A stretch of 64,000 nucleotides of DNA from positions 1 through 64,000 of the forward strand of contig DAIDAP010000007.1 of the NCBI GenBank assembly GCA_027310565.1, read 5' to 3'. This document shows, piece by piece, positions 12,020-19,985 of this stretch. Position 1 is the stretch's first letter. Every line of letters begins with the position of its first letter. Made by a program: the position numbers and the translations under genes. Under the pieces are notes generated by a model that saw only the letters and a list, made by a program, of their open reading frames with translations, was not told where the DNA came from and did not search any database. The stretch comes from Chloroflexota bacterium. Its GTDB lineage: Bacteria; Chloroflexota; Limnocylindria; P2-11E.

Positions 12020-12517
12020 TCACTCGGCGTCGACGATGACGGCGAGCAGCGCGCCGCCCTCGACCTTCGCCCCCTCCGCGGCGGCGAGCTTCGCGACGCG
12101 GCCGGCGGAGGGCGCGCGCAGCTCGTTCTCCATCTTCATCGCCTCGAGCGTGACGACGGCGGCGTCGCGGTCGACGCGGTCGCCCTCGCGGACGTGGACG
12201 CGCTTCAGCAGCCCGGGCATCGGGGCGCGCAGCTCGTGGCGCCCGGCCGCATGGCGCGGCGACCCCCGCGACGCGGCGAGCGTGCGCTCGTCCACCGCGC
12301 TCGCCTCCACCTCGACCCCGTCGACCAGGAGCCGCGGCGGGTCGTGCGTGAGCACGGTGACCTCGTGCGGAGCGCCGTCGATGCGCACGACCCACTGCCG
12401 TCCGCGCACCGTCTCCACGATCTGAGCGTCCACGGCTCGGCCGTCGACGAGGAACCGCTCGTCCGCGCCGGCGTCGACGCGGACCGCGCGGCCCCCGACC
12501 GCGACCTCGTACCTCAT
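12020..12517 (-). CDS. Biotin carboxyl carrier protein / biotinyl domain of acyl-CoA carboxylase
   Basis: EAMKMEN biotinylation motif; adjacent biotin carboxylase. Confidence 0.9.
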   Translation of the reverse strand: MRYEVAVGGRAVRVDAGADERFLVDGRAVDAQIVETVRGRQWVVRIDGAPHEVTVLTHDPPRLLVDGVEVEASAVDERTLAASRGSPRHAAGRHELRAPMPGLLKRVHVREGDRVDRDAAVVTLEAMKMENELRAPSAGRVAKLAAAEGAKVEGGALLAVIVDAE

Positions 12518-13998
12518 CGCAGCGCTTCCTCGCGCGCGGCGAGCGCCCACGCGCCGCCCGCCGCGCCGTCCCGCCCGGCAGCCGCGGGACGGCGGCGCGA
12601 GAGCACCGCGCCGATCGCCGCGGCCGTCCGGGCGCCCTCGTCGAGCTCGAGCGGCGGCGGCGGCCAGTGCGCGTCGACGTAGCCGGTGTCGTAGCGGCCC
12701 GCGACGAAGTCCGGCTCGACGAGCGCGTGCGCGTGGAACGGGAGGCTGGTGGGCAGGCCCGCGACGATCGTCTCGCGGACGGCGCGCCGCGCGCGCGACA
12801 GCGCCTCCGCCCGGTCGCGGCCCCAGACGACGATCTTCATGAGCAGCGGGTCGTACTCGGTCGGCACGCGCATGCCCTCGTAGAGCGCGCCGTCGACGCG
12901 GATGCCCGGGCCCGAGGGCTCGCGCAGCAGCGCGACGCGGCCGCCCGCAGGGACGAACCCGGCGGACGGGTCCTCCGCGGTCACGCGCAGCTCGATCGCC
13001 GCGCCGCGGCAGGCGACGTCGGCCTGCGCGAGCGGCAGCCGCTCCCCCGCCGCGACGCGGAGCTGCAGCGCCACGAGGTCGAGCCCGGTGACGGCCTCGG
13101 TCACCGGGTGCTCGACCTGGAGGCGTGTGTTCACCTCGAGGAACGAGAAGGTGCCGTCGGGCGCGACGAGGAACTCCGCCGTCCCGGCGTTCCGGTAGCG
13201 CGCCGCCCTCGCGATGCGCACGGCCGCGTCCCCGAGCCGCTCGCGCAGCGCGTCGTCGACGGAGGGACCGGGAGTCTCCTCGACGAGCTTCTGGTGGCGG
13301 CGCTGCACCGAGCAGTCGCGCTCGCCGAGCGACACGACTCCGCCGTGCGCGTCGGCGACGAGCTGGACCTCGACGTGCCGCGCGTGCTCGACCAGCCGCT
13401 CCAGGAACAGGTCGGGCACGCCGAACGCCCCCGACGCCTCTCCGGCGGCCATCCGCCACGCAGCCTCGAGCTCCGCGGCGGAGCGGACCGCGCGCATGCC
13501 CTTGCCGCCGCCGCCCGCCGACGCCTTCAGCATCACCGGGTAGCCGACGCGCGCCGCGGCCGCGCGCGCCTCGTCGAGGTCCCGGAGCGGCTCGAGCGTT
13601 CCCTCCGCGACCGGCACGCCGGCGTCGCGCGCCATGCGCCGCGCGCGCGTCTTCTCGCCGAGCGCGGCCTGCACCTCGGCGGGCGGACCGACGAAGGTGA
13701 GGCCCGCGTCCGCGACGGCCCTCGCGAACGCGGCGCTCTCCGAGAGGAAGCCGTACCCGGGATGGACGGCGTCGCAGCGCGCCGTCGCCGCGACGGCGAG
13801 GAGCTTCGGGATGGACAGGTAGGAGTCGCGCGCGGGCGCGGGCCCGATCGGATACGCCTCGTCCGCCGCGCGGACGTGGAGCGCGTCGCGGTCGGCGTCG
13901 CTGTACACCGCGACGGTCGCGATGCCGAGGTCACGGCAGGTGCGGATGACGCGCAGCGCGATCTCGCCGCGGTTGGCGACGAGGATCCTGCGGAGCAT
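12514..13998 (-). CDS. Acyl-CoA carboxylase biotin carboxylase subunit
   Basis: [56 protein letters not shown] at 13998. Confidence 0.94.
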   Translation of the reverse strand: MLRRILVANRGEIALRVIRTCRDLGIATVAVYSDADRDALHVRAADEAYPIGPAPARDSYLSIPKLLAVAATARCDAVHPGYGFLSESAAFARAVADAGLTFVGPPAEVQAALGEKTRARRMARDAGVPVAEGTLEPLRDLDEARAAAARVGYPVMLKASAGGGGKGMRAVRSAAELEAAWRMAAGEASGAFGVPDLFLERLVEHARHVEVQLVADAHGGVVSLGERDCSVQRRHQKLVEETPGPSVDDALRERLGDAAVRIARAARYRNAGTAEFLVAPDGTFSFLEVNTRLQVEHPVTEAVTGLDLVALQLRVAAGERLPLAQADVACRGAAIELRVTAEDPSAGFVPAGGRVALLREPSGPGIRVDGALYEGMRVPTEYDPLLMKIVVWGRDRAEALSRARRAVRETIVAGLPTSLPFHAHALVEPDFVAGRYDTGYVDAHWPPPPLELDEGARTAAAIGAVLSRRRPAAAGRDGAAGGAWALAAREEALR

Positions 13999-15539
13999 CA
14001 GAGCGGGATGTTGCCGTGCTTGCGGCGCGGGTTGGTGTCGCGCTTCGTCGCGAGCGCGTGCAGCGCGGCGACGAGGCGCGGGCGGGTCTGGCGCGGCTCG
14101 ATGACGTCGTCGATGTAGCCGCGCGACGCGGCGACGTACGGGTTCGCGAAGCGCTCGACGTACTCGCCGACGAGCTCGGCGCGCCTGCGGTCCGGGTCCT
14201 TCGCCTTCGCGAGCTCGTCGCGATGGATGATGTTCACCGCGCCCTCGGGGCCCATGACCGCGATCTCCGCCGACGGCCAGGCGACGTTGTAGTCGCCGCG
14301 GATGTGCTTGCTCGACATGACGTCGTACGCGCCGCCGTAGGCCTTGCGCGTGATGACCGTGAGCTTGGGGACGGTCGCCTCGGCGTAGGCGTAGAGGAGC
14401 TTCGCGCCGCTCCGGATGATGCCCGCGTGCTCCTGCGCGACGCCGGGGAGGAAGCCCGGGACGTCCACGAAGGTGACGAGCGGGATGTTGAACGCGTCGC
14501 AGAAGCGCACGAAGCGCGCGGCCTTCGTCGAGGCGTCGATATCGAGCACGCCGGCGAGCACCGTCGGCTGCTGCGCGACGACGCCGACGCTCCTCCCGTC
14601 GAGGCGTGCGAAGGCGCAGATGACGTTCTGGGCCCATTCCTCGTGCACCCCAAGCATCTCGCCGTCGTCGACGACGCGCCGGATGACCTCGCGCATGTCG
14701 TACGGCCTGGCGGCCGCCGCGGGCACGATCGTGTCGAGCTCGCGGTCCTGCCGGTCGACCGGGTCGTCGGTGGAGCGCGCCGGCGCGCCGTCGAGGTTGT
14801 TCGACGGGAGGTACGACACCAGCCGGCGCACGAGGGCGAGGCACGACACGTCGTCGTCGGCGGCGAAATGCGCGACGCCGCTCTTCCGCGCGTGCACGTC
14901 CGCGCCGCCGAGCTCGTCGAACGTCACGTCCTCGTGCGTCACCGTCCGCACGACGTTCGGTCCGGTGACGAACATGTGCGCGGTGTCGCGGACCATCGCG
15001 ACGAAGTCGGTGATCGCCGGCGAGTAGACCGCGCCCCCGGCGCACGGGCCGAGGATCGCGGAGATCTGCGGGACCACGCCCGACGCGAGCACGTTACGCA
15101 GGAAGATGTCGGCGTAGCCGCCGAGCGAGACGACGCCCTCCTGGATGCGCGCGCCGCCCGAGTCGTTCAGCCCGATGATCGGCGCGCCGGTCCGCACGGC
15201 GAGGTCCATGACCTTGCAGATCTTCTCGGCGTGCGCCTCCGCGAGCGAGCCGCCGAAGACGGTGAAGTCCTGCGCGAAGACGTACACGACCCGTCCGTCG
15301 ATCCGTCCGAAGCCGGTGACGACCCCGTCGCCCATCACCCGCTCGTCGTCCGCGATGAGCTCGGTCGGACGCGCCATGACGAACGCGTCGATCTCGGTGA
15401 ACGACGCCTCGTCGAGCAGCAGATCGATGCGCTCGCGCGCCGTGAGCTTTCCCTTCGCGTGCTGCTGCGCGATGCGCTGCTCGCCGCCGCCGAGCGCGGC
15501 CTGCCTCCGCATCGCCTCGAGACGCTCGGTGGGCCTCAC
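13998..15539 (-). CDS. Acyl-CoA (propionyl-CoA type) carboxylase carboxyltransferase subunit
   Basis: [65 protein letters not shown]. Confidence 0.94.
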   Translation of the reverse strand: MRPTERLEAMRRQAALGGGEQRIAQQHAKGKLTARERIDLLLDEASFTEIDAFVMARPTELIADDERVMGDGVVTGFGRIDGRVVYVFAQDFTVFGGSLAEAHAEKICKVMDLAVRTGAPIIGLNDSGGARIQEGVVSLGGYADIFLRNVLASGVVPQISAILGPCAGGAVYSPAITDFVAMVRDTAHMFVTGPNVVRTVTHEDVTFDELGGADVHARKSGVAHFAADDDVSCLALVRRLVSYLPSNNLDGAPARSTDDPVDRQDRELDTIVPAAAARPYDMREVIRRVVDDGEMLGVHEEWAQNVICAFARLDGRSVGVVAQQPTVLAGVLDIDASTKAARFVRFCDAFNIPLVTFVDVPGFLPGVAQEHAGIIRSGAKLLYAYAEATVPKLTVITRKAYGGAYDVMSSKHIRGDYNVAWPSAEIAVMGPEGAVNIIHRDELAKAKDPDRRRAELVGEYVERFANPYVAASRGYIDDVIEPRQTRPRLVAALHALATKRDTNPRRKHGNIPL

Positions 15540-15576
15540 CCCGGTGAGGATAGGCGAGCGCGCATCGCGCCGGCCG

Positions 15577-16152
15577 TCACGGCGCGAGCGACGCGACGAA
15601 GGCGGCGTAGTCCTCCGGCGTGTCGAGGTCGGCGAGCTCGCCGGCCGCGATGCCGCTCGCGCGGAGCTCGGCGTCGTCCACGTAGCGCGCGTCGAGCGTC
15701 GCGACGGCCTCCGTCAGGCGGCGCTCGCCCGCGTCGAGGAGCGCGCCGATCTTCGGCAGCGCCGACCGCCGGTACGCGGCGCAGGCGGGCTGCGCCGCGC
15801 CGCCGGTCCGCGGCACCGCGGCGTCGTGGCCGGCGCACCGCGAGACGAGCAGCGCCGCGAGCGCCTCGCTCACGCGCGGCATGTCGCAGGCGACGACGAA
15901 CCCGCACGGCGTGCGCATCTCGGCGAGCGCCGCCTCGATGCCCGCGAGCGGGCCGGCGCCGGTCCGCCGGTCGGCGACGGCGCGCGCACCCGAGGGCGCG
16001 GCGCCGCCGGCGACGAGCGTCTCCGCGAACGCCGGCGCGAGGCGGCCGACGACCCACTCGAGGAGCGTGCCGCCGCGCACCGGAAGGTCGGCCTTCGCAC
16101 GGCCCATCCGCGCCGAGCCGCCGCCCGCGAGGACGACGAGCGTCGCGTTCAG
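15577..16152 (-). CDS. mobA: Molybdenum cofactor guanylyltransferase (MobA-like)
   Basis: [41 protein letters not shown]; start unclear, a CTG overlaps the upstream TGA at 16149-16151. Confidence 0.85.
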   Translation of the reverse strand: MNATLVVLAGGGSARMGRAKADLPVRGGTLLEWVVGRLAPAFAETLVAGGAAPSGARAVADRRTGAGPLAGIEAALAEMRTPCGFVVACDMPRVSEALAALLVSRCAGHDAAVPRTGGAAQPACAAYRRSALPKIGALLDAGERRLTEAVATLDARYVDDAELRASGIAAGELADLDTPEDYAAFVASLAP

Positions 16153-16901
16153 CGGTACGACGCCGGTGCGTGACGCCACGTGCCCCAGGCCGCCGCATCG
16201 TGCGAGGTGAAGACGCGCGAGAGGTCGCCGTCGACGAGCGACCGGATGAGCGCGAGCGACGCCTTCGCCGCGGCCTGGTCCATCGCCGGGATCTCGCCGC
16301 GCTCGAGGTTCTCGCGGGTGAACGCGGCGTCCCCGGTGAGCACGACGCGCCCGGTCTCCGCCAGGTCGACCACGAGCGACTGATGACCGGGCGCGTGGCC
16401 CGGCGTCGGCACCACCGCGACCCCCCTTGCGACGGTCGACCGGCCGGCGACGGGAACGTACGTGAGCTCGGGGATGTCCCAGTAGACGCCCGGGAAGTTG
16501 GGCTTGCCCTTCGCGAACGCGAGGTGGTCGGCCTGCGCGACGAAGGTCGCCTTCGGGAAGGCGCCGTTGTTGCCGGCGTGGTCGAAGTGGAGGTGGCTGT
16601 TGACGACGATGGCGACGTCGTCGGGCCGCACGCCGAGCGTGGCGAGCCGGGCGGTGACCGCGTCGGCCTCCTCCATGACCACCGCGAGCCCGCTGTTCGC
16701 GCCGAACGTCGCCTCCGGCCGCGTGACGTGCACGGGGTGGAGGCCCGTGTCGAAGAGGATGTCGCCCTCCGGCGTGCGCACGAGCGCCGACCACACCGGC
16801 GCGCGCGCCCGCTCGTCGCGCGCGGGCGCCTCGAGCCACGGCGCGAACGCCGCGCGCGCGATGTCCACGGCGCCGGTGCGGAAGAGCGTGAGCTCGATCA
16901 C
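16149..16901 (-). CDS. MBL-fold metallo-hydrolase (AHL-lactonase-like)
   Basis: NSHLHFDHAGNN, PTPGHAPGHQSLVVD, LTGDAAFTREN; GTG start with upstream AAGGAG. Confidence 0.85.
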   Translation of the reverse strand: MIELTLFRTGAVDIARAAFAPWLEAPARDERARAPVWSALVRTPEGDILFDTGLHPVHVTRPEATFGANSGLAVVMEEADAVTARLATLGVRPDDVAIVVNSHLHFDHAGNNGAFPKATFVAQADHLAFAKGKPNFPGVYWDIPELTYVPVAGRSTVARGVAVVPTPGHAPGHQSLVVDLAETGRVVLTGDAAFTRENLERGEIPAMDQAAAKASLALIRSLVDGDLSRVFTSHDAAAWGTWRHAPASYR

Positions 16902-16922
16902 GCGGTCGATGATGCTCCTTAC

Positions 16923-16989
16923 CCGAGCCGCATCGCGATGGGGACCCGCGCGGCGCGCGCCGGCGGCGGCGCCGCCGGGGTGCGCAGCG
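16923..16989. repeat. 67-bp near-identical copy (65/67) of the 3' end of the NnrS-like gene (22918-22984)
   Basis: Direct comparison: ccgagccgcatcgcgatggggacccgcgcggcgcgcg(c/t)cggcggcggcgccgccgg(g/c)gtgcgcagcg. Confidence 0.93.
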
Positions 16990-17009
16990 CCGGGGTCACG
17001 ACCCCGGCG
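16988..17009. terminator. Perfect hairpin CGCCGGGGTC-ac-GACCCCGGCG just downstream of the 17012..17347 gene (no U-tract)
   Basis: 10-bp perfect inverted repeat with 2-nt centre. Confidence 0.5.
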
Positions 17010-17011
17010 AC

Positions 17012-17347
17012 TCACTTCCCCTGAGCGGCGAGGGGCCGGCGGCCGATGCGCACCGACTCGAGGATCCGCTCGAACGGGATGCCGGCGCGCGTCGCCGCGG
17101 CCCGCACCGCGTCCGCGGAGGGGCCGGAGAAGAAGCAGAAGACGACCTCGTCACGCGGGATGAGCAGCGCACCGGTGTAGCGGACCCGCGTCCGACGGGA
17201 CGTCCGGTCGAGTGCCCTGACGCGGGCGTCGAGCTTCGTGAGGTCGGTCTCGGTCACGCCTGGCCAGAAGCACTCGGCGAAGTACCCGGTGACGGACGAG
17301 GCGGCGCGCGGGGTGCGCCGCCTCGTCCGCGGTCGAGCCGCCTTCAC
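17012..17347 (-). CDS. Small protein, 111 aa; ferredoxin-like/DUF4242-like fold suspected
   Basis: GTG start overlapping the upstream gene stop; TGYFAECFWPGVTETDLTKLDARVRAL...GALLIPRDEVVFCFFSGPSADAVRAAATRAGIPFERILESVRIG. Confidence 0.65.
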   Translation of the reverse strand: MKAARPRTRRRTPRAASSVTGYFAECFWPGVTETDLTKLDARVRALDRTSRRTRVRYTGALLIPRDEVVFCFFSGPSADAVRAAATRAGIPFERILESVRIGRRPLAAQGK

Positions 17348-19893
17348 GGGCAGAACGTCGCGACGATCCGTCCCCTGCCGGAGTGGCCGGCGCTCGGCGC
17401 GTAGCCGGGATCGGTGGCCACCACGACGATGCCCGAGAAGCCGCCACCGATCGCGCTGCCGTCCTTGCCGACCGACGAGGTGACGAGCACGCCCATGTAC
17501 GAGGGGACGTCGTCGCTCGGTGGCGCGCTGCTCCCGCCGCTCGTCGCCCACGTGCCGCCGCAGCTCGCGGGCGGCGTGGTCGTCGGCAGGCTGGCGACGC
17601 TGCTCGCGTAGCCCTTGAACGCGGGCGGGCTATCGCCGCCCGAGAGCTCGACCAGGCTCGACCAGGAGGCGTCCCACCAGGTCACCGTCGTCGTCGGCGT
17701 TGCCGCGGCGACGGTGTCGTCGCCGAGCAGGAACGCGCCGCTGGAGGGGAAGGCGAAGACGACCGCTGTCTTGCTACCGTCGGCTGACGGCTCGTAGTAC
17801 GCGTCGCCGGCGAAGCTCGCCGAGAGCGGCTGCGGGCCGAGGGCCCCGGTGTAGATGAGCGTGCAGCTCGCGTTCCCGTTCGCGTCCGCAGTTCCGGTGC
17901 AGCTCTGTCCTCCGAGGGAGAGCGTCATGCTCTGACCCGACGGCACGGGCGCGGTCGTTCCGTCCTCGAGGAGCTGCGCGGCGAGCGTGACTCCCGAGGC
18001 CCCTTGGAGGATGACCGTCGGCCCCGTGTACGTCGTGGTCGTCTGCTCCTTCGTGATCGTGAACGTCTCGGTGTCGTCGCTCGGCACGTACGTCGCGTCG
18101 CCGGCGAAGTCGGCCTTGACCGAGACCGTGCCCGGCGTCTGGGTGATGACGATCGACGTCGATGCCTTGCCGGCGCCGTCGGTCACCGCGCTCGCGGTCT
18201 GCGTGCCGAGCGTGAACGTGACCGTCTTGCCCGCGAGCGGCGTGTTGCTGCGCGTGTCGGTGAGCGTGGCCGAGACCGTCGCCGGGTCGTGGTAGTCGGC
18301 GCTGAGGACGCCGTCGTAGGCGATCGCCGTCGGCCGCCGCAGCACGTTCACCTGGACCGGGCTGCTCGACTGGATCGTCGAGTCGTTCACGCTGTGCCCC
18401 GTCGCGTTCATGGTGATCTTCCCGGTCGCGACGTTCAGTCCCGGCGTGAGCTGGATGCTCGCGGTCGAGCCGACGCCGGCGCCGAGCGACTGCGTATCGC
18501 TCGACGCGGTCCAGCCGGGCGGGATCGTGATGCTGAACGCGAATGTGTCGGTCTGCTCGCCGGTATTCATCACCGGGAAGCTGATCGTCTCGGTCTCGCC
18601 GAGGTAGATGTCGACCGGTCCGCTGTTCATGCGGTCGTACGTGTCGACGAGCACGCCGGGGCCGCGCACGTCGAAGTAGGCGCGCACGACCTGTCCGCTG
18701 CTGCCGATCGCGCGCACGGCGACGTTCGACGCCGTGCCGTCACGCCACGAGCGGCTCATCGTCCGCTGCGGCGTCTGGAGGGCGGATGGATCCCAGGCGT
18801 CCTTGTTGTCGTCCGTGACGTTCGACGCCCCGTCCGGACGCATGACCTCGATCCACTTCGCTCCGCACTTGGCGCAGAACAGTGCCTCGTCGATCCGCCA
18901 GATGACGAGTCCGACGTCGCCCACGACCTGGTCGTAGGTGTTGAACGTCCGCACGCGGTTCTCCACCAGGAAGTAGTTGTCGGTGTTCTTCAACGGGTCG
19001 TACAGGAGGAAGGACGCGCCGGTCGTGTCGTACCGGCTCACGCTGTAGTAGCCGTCGGTCGTCACGACCGTCGGCGCGATCCAGCCGAGGTGCAGCTTCT
19101 GCCACGAGCTCAGCTCCCAGAGCCTCGAGGTGGTGTCCTCGCCGCTGCACTGGACCCCGCCCATGGTGTCGAGCTGGCCGACGCCGCTCGTGTAGAGGTC
19201 GGGGAGGTCCAGCGCCGCGTGCGCGACCTCATGGATCGGGGTGACGAGGTTGATGCCGCCGCCGACCAGCGGCATGCGCAGAGCGATGTTCTTCCCGTCG
19301 AGCGAGACCGGGTCGTTGTTCGTGGTAGTGGCGCAGATGTTCGACTGGCGCGCGTTCGACACGATGACGATGAGCTCCGAGTTCGTCACCTTGCCATCGT
19401 TGTTCGTGTCGAAGGCGGCGAAGTTCACGAACGGGTCGGCCGCCTGGAGCGCCGTCTTGAGCTCCAGCTCGGCGGCCATGCCCTCGAACTGCTGCTGCGT
19501 CATCCCGAGCGACACCTCGACGACGCCGTCGTTCACGGCGCCGTTGCCCTTCGTGTCGCTCTCGGCCGCGCGGCTCAGGACGAGCTTCCCAAACGAGCTG
19601 GCCCGAAAGAAGTCCGCGACGCTCGCGAACTGGCTGGCGAAGAAGCGGCCCGCCATGAAGGCGGCATCCTTGTTCTGCGGGAACTTCAGGTCGCTCGTCT
19701 CGACGTAGATGACGAGCATCGGCCGGTCCAGGTCCCCTCCGCCCGGGCTCAGCAGCGGCTGATGTGGCGTGTTCGGATGGGCGAAGTCGGGGAGGGGGTT
19801 CGGATACGGCGCCCCCGCCACCGCGATACCGGAGCCGGCGACGAGCGCGATGACGAGCCCGAGCGCGAGCGACCTGCCGAATCGAATGACCAC
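17344..19893 (-). CDS. Secreted M6-family (immune inhibitor A-like) metalloprotease with C-terminal Ig-like repeats
   Basis: Signal peptide; zinc motif HEVAHAALDLPDLY; EF-hand-like loop DTNNDGKVTNSE; Ig-like repeats (GKTVTFTLGTQTASAVTDGAGKASTSI, ADFAGDATYVPS, ASFAGDAYYEPS). Confidence 0.88.
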   Translation of the reverse strand: MVIRFGRSLALGLVIALVAGSGIAVAGAPYPNPLPDFAHPNTPHQPLLSPGGGDLDRPMLVIYVETSDLKFPQNKDAAFMAGRFFASQFASVADFFRASSFGKLVLSRAAESDTKGNGAVNDGVVEVSLGMTQQQFEGMAAELELKTALQAADPFVNFAAFDTNNDGKVTNSELIVIVSNARQSNICATTTNNDPVSLDGKNIALRMPLVGGGINLVTPIHEVAHAALDLPDLYTSGVGQLDTMGGVQCSGEDTTSRLWELSSWQKLHLGWIAPTVVTTDGYYSVSRYDTTGASFLLYDPLKNTDNYFLVENRVRTFNTYDQVVGDVGLVIWRIDEALFCAKCGAKWIEVMRPDGASNVTDDNKDAWDPSALQTPQRTMSRSWRDGTASNVAVRAIGSSGQVVRAYFDVRGPGVLVDTYDRMNSGPVDIYLGETETISFPVMNTGEQTDTFAFSITIPPGWTASSDTQSLGAGVGSTASIQLTPGLNVATGKITMNATGHSVNDSTIQSSSPVQVNVLRRPTAIAYDGVLSADYHDPATVSATLTDTRSNTPLAGKTVTFTLGTQTASAVTDGAGKASTSIVITQTPGTVSVKADFAGDATYVPSDDTETFTITKEQTTTTYTGPTVILQGASGVTLAAQLLEDGTTAPVPSGQSMTLSLGGQSCTGTADANGNASCTLIYTGALGPQPLSASFAGDAYYEPSADGSKTAVVFAFPSSGAFLLGDDTVAAATPTTTVTWWDASWSSLVELSGGDSPPAFKGYASSVASLPTTTPPASCGGTWATSGGSSAPPSDDVPSYMGVLVTSSVGKDGSAIGGGFSGIVVVATDPGYAPSAGHSGRGRIVATFCP

Positions 19894-19985
19894 CTTCGTT
19901 CCTCCCTCGCCCGCCGCGTCGTGGCCGACGCCGGACGGCGCTCACAGGCTGCCCGCCGGGCCCGCGGGAGGAATCGGGTGTTTCC

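Noticed and set aside
9571-16901. Quorum-quenching island (penicillin acylase + AHL-lactonase-like MBL)
   Set aside because: The two families have broad substrate ranges and lie in separate transcription units separated by carboxylase genes; no specific evidence.
14016-17024. 1002-aa plus-strand ORF spanning carboxyltransferase, mobA and MBL genes
   Set aside because: Shadow ORF from high GC3; Arg/Ala/Asp-rich low-complexity translation, antisense to well-recognised genes. The same applies to 4083..6344 +, 9898..11973 +, 12667..14118 +, 60474..62531 +, 31479..33350 + and similar ORFs.
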